Shown piece by piece: positions 45,103-53,291 of a stretch of DNA of 64,000 bases. Below the pieces are notes generated by a model that had not been told where the DNA came from, ran no database searches, and saw only the letters and a program-made list of their open reading frames with translations. The stretch's first letter is position 1, and every line of letters begins with the position of its first letter. The translations under genes and the position numbers were made by a program. The stretch is from Nitrososphaerales archaeon (lineage in GTDB: Archaea > Thermoproteota > Nitrososphaeria > Nitrososphaerales > CADDZS01), in contig JASHNZ010000058.1 in the NCBI GenBank assembly GCA_030041355.1, positions 1 through 64,000 on the forward strand, written 5' to 3'.

Positions 45103-45672
45103 ATGACAGCCGTATCGCAGGGTCTGAAAGCCGGGCTGGCGGCGGGAGTAATCTACGCCGCGATAATTGGTCTGATGTCTTTGACAACACTTTTGGGCTG
45201 CAGTTCAGCGCAAATCTCCTTCATTGCTGCTCACAGTCCCACCAACGTTTCCGCTTCTAGCATTTTTTACAGCACAGACATCGTTTACTATCCGATGGTG
45301 TATGGTGTTCTAACGCTAATGTTCGGCCTCATCTTTGGACTTATTTTCGCATTTGGATATTCAAGGCTACCCGGATCAAATTCAAAGATCAAGGGATCTC
45401 TTCTGGGAGTTGCAGTCTTTCTCGCAGTCGCTTTTATCGGACCGGGCTTTTTCGAGGATTATACCTGTGGCGGGAGCGCATTCCCGGATCTGATTTTCGG
45501 GCTGAGCGTTCCGGCAGCATTGCTTTTTGGATATCTTCTTGGATCATTCTACGATTCCTTTGGCCGGCTTGAACGCGAGGAAACCGAGCAACGTGCGACA
45601 CAAGAGCACTGGTCTGATGCTTTTAGAAGGAAACCTCCAAAAGAACAGTCAGAGGACGAGACCACCAGTTGA
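45103..45672 (+). CDS. Membrane protein of unknown function
   Basis: 189 residues with four predicted membrane segments (about 10-28, 65-90, 100-116 and 128-150) and a charged cytoplasmic tail (about 155-189, DSFGRLEREETEQRATQ). FGLIFGLIFAFGYSRLPGS and GSFYDSFGR recall small integral membrane proteins of Thaumarchaeota; no name can be given. Divergent from the F420-type reductase. Confidence 0.6.
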   Translation: MTAVSQGLKAGLAAGVIYAAIIGLMSLTTLLGCSSAQISFIAAHSPTNVSASSIFYSTDIVYYPMVYGVLTLMFGLIFGLIFAFGYSRLPGSNSKIKGSLLGVAVFLAVAFIGPGFFEDYTCGGSAFPDLIFGLSVPAALLFGYLLGSFYDSFGRLEREETEQRATQEHWSDAFRRKPPKEQSEDETTS

Positions 45673-45766
45673 GCACTACACAATTACGGGAATCCATTTT
45701 GAGCAAAATATACAAGGACTTCCCCCCCCCAGAGACCACTGAATCAAACAGTTCGTGATGTGAAAA

Positions 45767-47188
45767 ATGGCAAGCCACAGCGAAGGTCAAGAGTCGTTCA
45801 GAATCGAAAAAGATTTTCTGGGCGAAGTGAAAGTTCCCTCCGAGGCATACTATGGTGTGCAAACTCTTCGCGCGGTTCGAAATTTTCCGATCAGTGGGTT
45901 AAGACTTCCAAGAGAGTTCATTAGGGCGCAAGGAATTATCAAGTACTCAGCCGCCAAAGCAAACATGCAACTTCAGCTCTTGAATAAGAAGATAGGCGAA
46001 GCCATTCTTCAAGCCTCTCTCGAAGTTATTGAAGGAAAGTTAGACTCCAGCTTTGTTGTGGATGTATTTCAAGCAGGAGCGGGTACATCACAGAACATGA
46101 ATGCAAATGAGGTCATTGCTAATCGTGCTTTAGAAATATTGGGAGAGCGTCTCGGGAATTACAAGATCGTTCATCCGAATGACCATGTGAACATGGCACA
46201 GTCGACAAATGATACGATTCATGTCGCAATTCATATCGCATGTCTTGAGTCCGTAACAAAGGAGCTGTTGCCTGCTTTGAGGACACTTAGGGGTGCGCTT
46301 TCCGCAAAGACAGAGCAATTTAAGGAACTAGTTAAGATTGGCAGAACTCACTTGCAGGATGCAGTTCCGATCACTCTTGGGCAGGAGTTCAGCGCTTATG
46401 TCTCTATGATTGAACATGGAATTGAAAGAATAAACAGGGCCAGTTATGGACTCAAAGAGCTCAATTTCGGCGGTACGGCCGTCGGAACCGGTTTGAATGC
46501 CCACCCGCGATTTTCCGAGCTTGCGATAAAAGAGGTAAATGGTGTTACGGGGTTAGATTTCAGACGAGCAGACAACATGTTCGAGTCTACGCAAAATCTC
46601 GATGCGATTGTAGATCTTGCAGCTGCACTCAAGGTCTTAGCTGTAAGTTTCATCAAAATCGCTAATGACCTTCGTATGCTTTCTTCCGGTCCATCAGCGG
46701 GGTTGGGCGAAATCAATCTCCCAAGTGTCCAGCCGGGCTCTTCTATAATGCCGGGCAAAGTCAATCCAAGTATCGTCGAGATGTTCAATATGGTGGCATT
46801 CCAAATGGTAGGAAATGATCTCGCTGTCACTATGGCGGGTCAAGCTGGCCAGCTGGAACTAAATGTCATGATGCCTGTTGCGGCCTGGAATATCCTGCAG
46901 TCGATCAAGATAGGAGCCAATGCTTCAAAAGTATTTGCAAAACTATGCGTCGAAGGTATTACGGCGAATGAGTTAGTTCTCAGGCGTTATGCGGAAATGA
47001 GCAGTGCGCTTGCTACGGCCCTCTCTCCAAAGATAGGTTACGAAAAGGCCGCTGAGATTGCGAAAAAAGCCGTCGCGGCGAGGAGCTCAATTAGAGAGCT
47101 GGCTGAAGAAATGAGCGGTCTTTCCAAGGGAGAACTGGATCGTCTCTTGGACATAAGGAAGATGACCACTAATGAAAATGAGACCTAA
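45767..47188 (+). CDS. Fumarase class II / aspartate ammonia-lyase family enzyme
   Basis: A 473-residue member of the fumarase/aspartase superfamily. The family signature GSSIMPGKVNP is near 325. Substrate-site segments include FQAGAGTSQNMNANEVIANRA (about 103-123), STNDTIHVA and GRTHLQDAVPITLGQE. GKVNP favours fumarase (aspartases more often have AKVNP), while the N-terminal PSEAYYGVQTLRAVRNFPISG is aspartase-like. It adds water or ammonia to fumarate. Preceded by a run of ten C residues about 30 bases before the start. It overlaps the Nep1 gene by four bases. Confidence 0.88.
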   Translation: MASHSEGQESFRIEKDFLGEVKVPSEAYYGVQTLRAVRNFPISGLRLPREFIRAQGIIKYSAAKANMQLQLLNKKIGEAILQASLEVIEGKLDSSFVVDVFQAGAGTSQNMNANEVIANRALEILGERLGNYKIVHPNDHVNMAQSTNDTIHVAIHIACLESVTKELLPALRTLRGALSAKTEQFKELVKIGRTHLQDAVPITLGQEFSAYVSMIEHGIERINRASYGLKELNFGGTAVGTGLNAHPRFSELAIKEVNGVTGLDFRRADNMFESTQNLDAIVDLAAALKVLAVSFIKIANDLRMLSSGPSAGLGEINLPSVQPGSSIMPGKVNPSIVEMFNMVAFQMVGNDLAVTMAGQAGQLELNVMMPVAAWNILQSIKIGANASKVFAKLCVEGITANELVLRRYAEMSSALATALSPKIGYEKAAEIAKKAVAARSSIRELAEEMSGLSKGELDRLLDIRKMTTNENET

Positions 47189-47823
47189 ATGTTCGAATGT
47201 ACCTCGAGCTCGTAGCAAATTCGAGCTGAAACAACGTGAGCAGGTAGAGTTCGTTTTGATATCGACGCGACTAGGTCAGAAAGCTGGATGACCTCTTTTT
47301 CAAAGTGACCATGCGCGAATCCGCCGATAACCCAGGCAGTGTTCCCATCTTCATGTGTTTCCGATGCGACAAGATCGCGAAGAGAAAACGGCAATCCTAG
47401 AGATGACAAGGAAATGATCCTGTCAACTCCCTGAGCTTTGACCAACATTTCAAATGACTGATTACTTTCAATACTGAAAAGTCTCTCCTCTTCTGCTCCG
47501 TATTTTCCCGACAGCAACTTTGCCATTACGCCGCAGAATCTTTGAAGCGTTCTTGGAGGCCTAGTTCCAGTCTTCACTTGAATGGCAAAGCCCTGACGAG
47601 TGCGTAGAAACAATCCTAAAAAGCCATCTTGAAAGAGCGGCGTGGACGTTGCGTCGAGCAATGCAAGATGAACGACATCAGGCCTTCCTCTCTTTTCCCG
47701 ATCGTTGAGGGAAGCCAGAATTTTTGCGTGAAAGTTTTGATCGAGAATTTGCATTTCGCAAGGAACATTGAATCGATTGAGAACCCTCTTTGCTTCGTTG
47801 CTCGAACAGAATCTCGTAGGCAA
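47185..47823 (-). CDS. nep1: Ribosome biogenesis methyltransferase Nep1/Emg1
   Basis: 212 residues from the TTG at 47823. This SPOUT enzyme N1-methylates a pseudouridine of 16S rRNA. Conserved parts include RRGRPDVVHLALLDAT-type strand (KRGRPDVVHLALLDA, about 40-54), TRPPRTLQRFCGVM and WVIGGFAHGHF (about 168). The expected first strand, LLNLLILEDASLEILP, is encoded upstream in frame from about 47870. No ATG, GTG or TTG lies between it and the TAA near 47910; ATC at the start of this segment gives the length of other Nep1 proteins. Confidence 0.9.
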   Translation of the reverse strand: MPTRFCSSNEAKRVLNRFNVPCEMQILDQNFHAKILASLNDREKRGRPDVVHLALLDATSTPLFQDGFLGLFLRTRQGFAIQVKTGTRPPRTLQRFCGVMAKLLSGKYGAEEERLFSIESNQSFEMLVKAQGVDRIISLSSLGLPFSLRDLVASETHEDGNTAWVIGGFAHGHFEKEVIQLSDLVASISKRTLPAHVVSARICYELEVHSNI

Positions 47824-47907
47824 AATTTCAAGTGAGGCATCTTCGAGAATCAGAAGATTCAGAAGGATTTCACGTTCCTTAAGGGCTAAAAGAACAAATT
47901 ATCTTTA

Positions 47908-48546
47908 TCAGGGCTCTTTCATGAAGCAAATGAACTCTTCCTTGCTTCTTTTTGCCAACGTATAGTTTTGTTCGAGCTGTTCTTTGAGCGTGGTGCAGGG
48001 CCGAGCACCGTAATTGTGGCCGGGATAAACGATGAGCATCGGATCCAAATCTCTTATTTTCTTGAAACTATCGAACAACTCAGAAGCGTCTCCTCCGGGC
48101 AAGTCTACTCGTCCGCAGTCTCCGATGAACAAAGTATCCCCAGTCATTAGAGCTATGTCATTGACTAGGACGCACATACTGTCTCGTGAATGTCCTGGCG
48201 TAAGAATGAAGTGAAGTCTGACCCCGCTTCCTAATTTCAGGTCATCTCCGTCTTGGACACCCATATCCTTCTGAACAGATGCGTTACAGCTCATGACTAT
48301 TCTTGCATTGGTCAACTGCTGAATCGAAAGATTGCCTTGGATATGATCCATGTGTGAGTGCGTATTGATAACATACTTCAACTTCAGCGATTTCACATTA
48401 ACGTGACGAATTATTTTCGGAATATCCCAGGCCGGGTCGATAATTGCAGCTTCTTTGGAAGGTTCGTCTCCTACTAGATAACAAAAATTCCGGTATTGTC
48501 CGACGCTAATCTGCTCGACAAGAACGGAGTCTTTACGCTTGCTCAA
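47908..48546 (-). CDS. Metallo-beta-lactamase fold hydrolase, ETHE1/glyoxalase II-like
   Basis: A 212-residue hydrolase. The metal site THSHMDHIQGN is near 62, the next histidine in PGHSRDSM near 118, and GDTLFIGDCGRVDLPGGDA near 137-151 with the persulfide-dioxygenase-like GRxD segment; PGHNYG closes the site. ETHE1-type enzymes oxidise glutathione persulfide, but archaeal members may act on other persulfides or thioesters. It starts four bases inside the epimerase gene, so both are co-translated. Confidence 0.85.
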   Translation of the reverse strand: MSKRKDSVLVEQISVGQYRNFCYLVGDEPSKEAAIIDPAWDIPKIIRHVNVKSLKLKYVINTHSHMDHIQGNLSIQQLTNARIVMSCNASVQKDMGVQDGDDLKLGSGVRLHFILTPGHSRDSMCVLVNDIALMTGDTLFIGDCGRVDLPGGDASELFDSFKKIRDLDPMLIVYPGHNYGARPCTTLKEQLEQNYTLAKRSKEEFICFMKEP

Positions 48547-49214
48547 AATGGCAGCCCTATGTTAGCTTCAATTACTTTTCCGGTTTTCTTTTGTGCTTCC
48601 GGATTAAGCATTCCTTTTTTCGGGCCATGCATGGTTATAGTGACATCCGATTCGACACAGAAGTCACATGTTCCAGAGTCAGCTTCCATACCTGAGGGAA
48701 TATCAGCGCTAATTTTGAGGACCCCTTTGCAATCGTTGATCAGCTTGATTGCAGCTAGTTGAAGATCTCTCGGCCTGCCCCTGAATCCGGTTCCAAATAT
48801 GCCAATTATCATAGCGCTTGCATTGGAAATCTCGTCTTCTAGCAGATTGAGCTTCTCCTCTCGATCGATTATGACCTTCCTAATTTTCGGGACTCGAGAT
48901 ACTATGTTCCAATTGACCATTGCTTCTTCCACATGAATGTCCTCTTCACTGCCAATGAGGACGACGGAGACGGAGTACTGTCGCCAGTATGCAAGATGCC
49001 TTGCCGCAACAAAAACATCGCCTCCATTATTTCCCGTACCGCCTATAATAGCGACTTTCTGAAGCCTTTTCCCACGGATTATGGGAAAGGTGGCATTGAG
49101 ATAATTTGCAATCGAGCTTCCTGCATTCTCCATCATCATAAGTTTCGTCACACCAAGCATTTGGCCCTTCTCTTCAAGTGCTCTCATTTGTTCAACCGAC
49201 AAGGGGCTTCTCAT
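48543..49214 (-). CDS. nnrE: NAD(P)HX epimerase (YjeF N-terminal domain)
   Basis: 223 residues. VAIIGGTGNNGGDVFVAARHL (about 53-73) is the YjeF_N signature. MIIGIFGTGFRGRP and ISADIPSGMEADSGTC complete the site, and VTITMHGPKKGML ends the domain. It epimerises damaged, hydrated NAD(P)H. Usually it is fused to a dehydratase domain in prokaryotes, but here it stands alone; the dehydratase must be elsewhere. Confidence 0.88.
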   Translation of the reverse strand: MRSPLSVEQMRALEEKGQMLGVTKLMMMENAGSSIANYLNATFPIIRGKRLQKVAIIGGTGNNGGDVFVAARHLAYWRQYSVSVVLIGSEEDIHVEEAMVNWNIVSRVPKIRKVIIDREEKLNLLEDEISNASAMIIGIFGTGFRGRPRDLQLAAIKLINDCKGVLKISADIPSGMEADSGTCDFCVESDVTITMHGPKKGMLNPEAQKKTGKVIEANIGLPF

Positions 49215-49267
49215 GCTATTGTTTCAGGTCTTAGCTATTCCAATGCGTTCACGATTAAAAACAGATT

Positions 49268-49281
49268 TAATATTATATTTT
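49268..49281 (+). promoter_or_regulatory. Predicted TATA box of the thioesterase gene
   Basis: TTAATATTATATTT lies about 40 bases before the thioesterase ATG at 49315, leaving a leader of about 15 bases. Confidence 0.4.
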
Positions 49282-49314
49282 CGAAATACACCAATTAAAG
49301 AGTTAGAGAAGTGC

Positions 49315-49803
49315 ATGTCTTCTCAAAGTCGACCTTCGTTTAAGGTATCAGAGTCTTCGCTGATATCTTCGCATCTAATGATGCCGCAAGACGCCAACAT
49401 ACAAGGAAATGTGTATGGGGGAACCATTATGAAACTGATGGACGAAATAGCAGGGGCTGTCGCGGCCAGGCACAGTCGAAAAAATGTCGTGACAGCATCA
49501 GTAGACCGGATGAGCTTTCTGAAAGCCGTTTACATCGGCAATCTCCTAATTCTGAAAGCCTCGGTGAATTATGTTGGAAGCACTTCCATGGAAATTGGAG
49601 TCCGCATAGAAGCTGAAGATTTGGCAACTGGGCATATTGTCCACACAGGCTCATCCTACATGACATTTGTGGCGCTGAATGAAGAGGGTCACCCGGCTCT
49701 TGTTCCCGACATCATTCCCGTAACCAAAGAGCAGAGGAAGCGCTATGAGCAGGCAAAGGACCGCAGGGCCAAGAGATTATTGGCATCTGGTAGAAAAAAC
49801 TGA
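49315..49803 (+). CDS. Acyl-CoA thioesterase, hotdog fold (YciA/ACOT type)
   Basis: About 162 residues from the ATG at 49315; upstream in-frame codons cross the promoter. The hotdog core has PQDANIQGNVYGGTIMKLMDEIAG, with the catalytic Asn/Asp region of acyl-CoA hydrolases, then TASVDRMSFLKAVYIGNLL and SYMTFVALNEEGHPALVP. It hydrolyses acyl-CoA; chain length cannot be judged. The C-terminus is basic. Confidence 0.85.
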   Translation: MSSQSRPSFKVSESSLISSHLMMPQDANIQGNVYGGTIMKLMDEIAGAVAARHSRKNVVTASVDRMSFLKAVYIGNLLILKASVNYVGSTSMEIGVRIEAEDLATGHIVHTGSSYMTFVALNEEGHPALVPDIIPVTKEQRKRYEQAKDRRAKRLLASGRKN

Positions 49804-49882
49804 TGAGACACAATCTGGAACATTTTTTTGTAAAAGCATTATTAACCAATAATCTGATGAGCCTTAAGAAAAGAATATTATC

Positions 49883-50098
49883 GTGCCTAATCGCTCGTTT
49901 GAATTCATCCAGTCTCTCAGCCGTGAAAATTTAAGCTTGGAATTTCGATGTTATTTCTGCGACGAACTTAAGAACGAAGAGCCCCATTTCTTCCACTTGT
50001 CAGGCCAAAGGAAAGAAGCAGTTTGTTCTCGTTGCCACGAGAAAATGGAAACAGTGCGTCGTCTTAGGAAGTCAGATTCATCTACTCAACAACCGTGA
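49883..50098 (+). CDS. Small zinc-binding protein, unknown function
   Basis: 71 residues from a GTG. It carries CYFC (C23, C26) and CSRC (C48, C51) spaced as a four-cysteine zinc site. No family recognised. It converges with the Hjc-like nuclease gene with a 17-base overlap. Confidence 0.55.
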   Translation: MPNRSFEFIQSLSRENLSLEFRCYFCDELKNEEPHFFHLSGQRKEAVCSRCHEKMETVRRLRKSDSSTQQP

Positions 50099-50465
50099 AC
50101 GACATTTTCTCAAACGGTTGCGACACAGTATGAGTGTTGGGAGGATTGAATTTATTTGTTGCCTTCTTGCTCACGGTGACTTTCTTGACTTTTCCTTTCT
50201 TCGGGAAAAACCAAACCTGTGCGTCCGCGTTGAAGGCTACGGCAAAAGACCTTAACATTTCGAGCTCCTGGCGATTTACACGAGAAGACCCGCTTTTAAC
50301 CTGAATCAATAGAACTCTGCCACGTTTTGCAGCGAAGATATCCACAGGACCATGGGACATAGCACTTCTGCTGCACACCCAACCTTCACTCCGCAGGCCA
50401 TGCATGACCTGATATTCCCTAGCGCGACCTCTGTTGTAATTGGAGTTGGGCATCTTGTTTCCCAC
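50082..50465 (-). CDS. Hjc-like Holliday junction resolvase / PD-(D/E)XK nuclease
   Basis: 127 residues from the ATG at 50465. The N-terminus RGRAREYQVMHGLRSEGW matches the Hjc start with its catalytic Glu. MSHGPVDIFAAKRGRVLLIQVKSG supplies the metal Asp and the third motif. That motif reads IQVK, with Gln where Hjc has Glu (E-x-K). The change could weaken or alter metal binding, though Q variants occur in this nuclease fold. A long basic C-terminus could bind DNA. Confidence 0.75.
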   Translation of the reverse strand: MGNKMPNSNYNRGRAREYQVMHGLRSEGWVCSRSAMSHGPVDIFAAKRGRVLLIQVKSGSSRVNRQELEMLRSFAVAFNADAQVWFFPKKGKVKKVTVSKKATNKFNPPNTHTVSQPFEKMSFTVVE

Positions 50466-50543
50466 GTGCTTACCCTTTTTGAATGTGTTGCAGGAGGGAT
50501 CCTAATTTTTGGAAGAGTCAATACAACAGGATAATTAGCTTGT

Positions 50544-50957
50544 CTAATCTTCTGCCTCAGAGCCTTCTTCTTCAGATGCCGGAGAAGGTGAAATATCAGC
50601 TTCGGCGTCAAGCTTCTCAAGTGACTCCAGCTCGAATCGATAGATGTTGTCCATTTCCAGATGGTATTTTTCTCTAAGAAACGTCACAACTTTTTTGCTC
50701 AGAGTCCCTTTGAATGCTTTGAATTTGAACATGTATACTTTGGCTAGCTCAAAGGATTCCAAGTCGATATCTTTCTGCACGTCCAAGGTTGCAATATACC
50801 TACCTTCGGGGAGCTTTTCGTAAAACTGTACGTCGATTTTTCTGTCTGCCCTATTAATGTCCAGAATGTATCCAGAGCCTTCCCACTCCTCAAAGTCCTT
50901 GAACTGGACATTCTGGATCTCTTCAGCGACCCATTTTGGAATGGTTTCAGCAGTCAA
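50544..50957 (-). CDS. Conserved-looking protein of unknown function
   Basis: 137 residues. A mixed alpha/beta core (VQFKDFEEWEGSGYILDI, then KIDVQFYEKLPEGRYIATLDV) is followed by a helix with FKGTLSKKVVTFLREKYHLE and an acidic Ser/Glu tail. No named family. Coding is convincing from codon use and the ordered domain. A TATA-like AATA stretch lies close upstream. Confidence 0.55.
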   Translation of the reverse strand: MTAETIPKWVAEEIQNVQFKDFEEWEGSGYILDINRADRKIDVQFYEKLPEGRYIATLDVQKDIDLESFELAKVYMFKFKAFKGTLSKKVVTFLREKYHLEMDNIYRFELESLEKLDAEADISPSPASEEEGSEAED

Positions 50958-51072
50958 AACTTATTGTATCGCATCCAATTTGCACTTGGGCTCTGTTTTA
51001 CGTCTACTTTCGCTCGCCTTCAAGCTTTCTGTAACACAGCGTATTAGTCTCCAAAGCTCTTGGTAGGTTCAT

Positions 51073-51606
51073 TTAAATCGACCTCCTCTTTCTCCGCGAG
51101 AAGGAGCCCCCCCAGCTTTTATCGAATTTCACCTCAGGTAAAACGAGATCGATTGCCTGAATTGTTCTCTCTGCAACTTCTTTAGGAAATGATATTGCAG
51201 ATGCAACTCGTAAAGCTATCACGTCAAGTTATTCCAATTTCCTTCTACGAGCAGAGCGGCCGCGAGTCCGTCCACTGCTACACTCTCGATAAGATCAGTT
51301 CTAGATTGAAGCAGTCTTTGCTTAGCACTTTCAGTGGAATATGCAGCGGAGATGTTGGAGTTGTGTTTCTCAAGTGTCCTTCCCTCGTTGCCCAACTAGG
51401 CAGTCAGTGACTACGATAGGCTTCATACTTAGCTGCTCTTCGAGGAATTTAGAAATCATTTCATTTTGCGTACCCAAACATTTTGCGCAATCGATAAGAA
51501 CTCCTCCCCGAAGTGAAGTCTGAATAACTTGGCGAAATTCTATTGGCGAAGTCAGCAAAGGGAACGCTCGGGCTTGGAAAAGCACCATTTTATTCATAAC
51601 GTGCAT
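51073..51606 (-). pseudogene. Gene of unknown function broken by two frameshifts
   Basis: An ATG at 51606 opens 78 codons with a conserved look (GGVLIDCAKCLGTQNEM, KPIVVTDCLVGQRGK) up to TGA 51370-51372. The coding signal then moves one frame over (LEKHNSNISAAYSTESAKQR, LIESVAVDGLAAALLVEG) up to TGA 51219-51221. It moves back to the first frame (ALRVASAISFPKEVAERT, AIDLVLPEVKFDKSW) and ends at TAA 51073-51075. The three parts would form one protein of about 178 residues. A run of seven C at 51107-51113 near the end is a possible slip site. No family recognised. Confidence 0.6.
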
Positions 51607-51718
51607 CTCAAAAAGAATGATTCAAAGCTGCTCGTAGGCAGTAAAAACACATAGGAGATGGTATCCATTGGAGTGTCGGAAATCCTGTCTATGTGCGAAG
51701 TTTACTTCGTTCGCAAAA

Positions 51719-51829
51719 ATGCCGATGGAATACTCAGAAGATGATCTTTACAAACTTGGTTTGGCAATTGTTATTATATGGGTATACTCATTCAGCCAAA
51801 AGTCTCGCAAACCTTTTCTTGAAATCTAG
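51719..51829 (+). CDS. Possible 36-residue single-helix membrane peptide
   Basis: Starts with MPMEYSEDDLYKLG, then a hydrophobic helix (LAIVIIWVYSF), then a basic tail. It ends 18 bases before the riboflavin kinase start, so it could be its upstream partner. The frame is short and could be chance; there is no clear ribosome binding site. Confidence 0.3.
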   Translation: MPMEYSEDDLYKLGLAIVIIWVYSFSQKSRKPFLEI

Positions 51830-51847
51830 CTGTGGAGGGTAATCTGT

Positions 51848-52537
51848 TTGCTGAAGCCATCTCAAATTCCAACGATTATAGAACTGCTCTCCGAAGGTGC
51901 CAAAGACAAACCGGTGCCGTTGACGACTAAGTCCCTTGCCAAGAAATTGAACAAATCGCAGCAAATGGCTAGCAAGCATCTTGAAGAAATGGAAAGAGAT
52001 GGACTAGTCGAGCGAGTAAGAAGTCGAGGGACGACTTATGTCAAACTTACGCAAAAAGGAGCTTTCGAAGCATCCAGGCTTTACAACGATCTTGATGCTG
52101 TATTCGGAAAGGACGAGAGGATGGTTGAAGTTGAAGGAGAAGTGTTTGACGGTCTGGGAGAGGCTGCTTACTATGTCTCCCAAAGTGGTTACAGGAGACA
52201 GTTCATCTCGAAATTAGGTTTCGAGCCATTTCCCGGAACGTTGAATATCCGGCTTCGCTCCCCGGTTGACAGAAAAGTGCGTAGAGATCTGGCATCAGAA
52301 AAATCTATTCATATTGACGGATTTCAGGATGGCAAAAGGACCTACGGAGGTGCCGAATGCTTTAGATCCTTGATAAACCGCGATACTTCATGCGCAGTGC
52401 TCGTAATAGAGCGAACGAGTTATGATGATTCAGTTCTTGAAATTATTTCACCGATTAGTTTGCGGAAAAGCTTGCATTTAAAAGCGGGCAGTAAAGTTGC
52501 GGTAAAAATTTTCCTCAACGGCTCAGGTTCCGGCTAA
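51848..52537 (+). CDS. ribK: CTP-dependent riboflavin kinase with N-terminal winged helix
   Basis: 229 residues, start TTG. The first 80 residues are a winged-helix domain (LAKKLNKSQQMASKHLEEMERDG). The kinase part has GLGEAAYYVSQSGYRRQF, GFEPFPGTLNIRL and TYGGAECFRS, as in archaeal RibK (DUF120), which uses CTP to make FMN. The fused helix-turn-helix suggests a dual enzyme-regulator, which may control flavin genes. It converges on the FAD-synthetase-type gene with a 15-base overlap. Confidence 0.92.
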   Translation: MLKPSQIPTIIELLSEGAKDKPVPLTTKSLAKKLNKSQQMASKHLEEMERDGLVERVRSRGTTYVKLTQKGAFEASRLYNDLDAVFGKDERMVEVEGEVFDGLGEAAYYVSQSGYRRQFISKLGFEPFPGTLNIRLRSPVDRKVRRDLASEKSIHIDGFQDGKRTYGGAECFRSLINRDTSCAVLVIERTSYDDSVLEIISPISLRKSLHLKAGSKVAVKIFLNGSGSG

Positions 52538-53215
52538 TAATTTCTCTTTATCGTTTGAATTTACTATCGAAGAAGTCTTTATAGCTGGCACACTACTCTC
52601 GAGCCTAACAACTCTGACATCAATGCCTACCTTTTTGGCTCCCTCCCTGATCGAATTTTCTGAGTGACTTTGATCGTAACCAAGAGCAATGATGTCCGGT
52701 TTCAGGAAAAGAACGGTTTCAAATATGTCGTGTTCGCTACCGAGGACTGCTACATCGACAAATTTCATCGAGATAATAAGATCCAATCGTAGCCTTTCAT
52801 CATGAATGGGCTCTTTGCCTTTGTTCTTTCTGTAAGTGCTATTTCGAGCAACAGAGACAGCAAGGACGTCACCTAGAGCTCTCGCCCGTCTTAAGGTCTC
52901 TACATGTCCAGGATGTATTATATCGAACGCGCCGCCAATCATCACGACTACTATTTTCCGTCTTCCACTAGCGGTCAGACGAATGGTTGAATCTGGGTCA
53001 AAGGAAACCAAGCCCTCGTTTTCCAGTCGCGAGAGATAATCGTGGTAAATTGATCCAAGCGCGTATGGCATGTTCGAGATGTCATCGTTTGTGACGAACG
53101 AGTTGAGACTCGCTCGAGATTCGTCAAGCTTTAGAGATTGAGCGTAAATCCCACCGAGAATTTTCTTCGTCAGGGCATCAGTAACTTGTATCGATGGCAA
53201 CCTTCTGCTACTCAC
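52523..53215 (-). CDS. ribL: Nucleotidyltransferase, FAD synthetase (RibL) type
   Basis: 230 residues. An N-terminal helical part of about 85 residues precedes the cytidylyltransferase fold. The HxGH site is GGAFDIIHPGHVETLRRA (about 93-110), and ALGYDQSHSE near 180 and a serine-rich SSIV end match the ISSTxIR position weakly. Archaeal RibL converts FMN to FAD. The tail-to-tail neighbour makes FMN, supporting the assignment; other nucleotidyltransferase substrates remain possible. Confidence 0.8.
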   Translation of the reverse strand: MSSRRLPSIQVTDALTKKILGGIYAQSLKLDESRASLNSFVTNDDISNMPYALGSIYHDYLSRLENEGLVSFDPDSTIRLTASGRRKIVVVMIGGAFDIIHPGHVETLRRARALGDVLAVSVARNSTYRKNKGKEPIHDERLRLDLIISMKFVDVAVLGSEHDIFETVLFLKPDIIALGYDQSHSENSIREGAKKVGIDVRVVRLESSVPAIKTSSIVNSNDKEKLLAGT

Positions 53216-53291
53216 CGTGCAGCGGAATCTGGGAGAAATTACAGGCCATCATTCCATTCTTAAACATGTATGATCGAACCGTCAATTGGAC

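Noticed and set aside
50306-50620. 104-codon minus-strand frame between the Hjc-like gene and its neighbour
   Set aside because: It overlaps the Hjc-like gene in another frame and lacks coding character.
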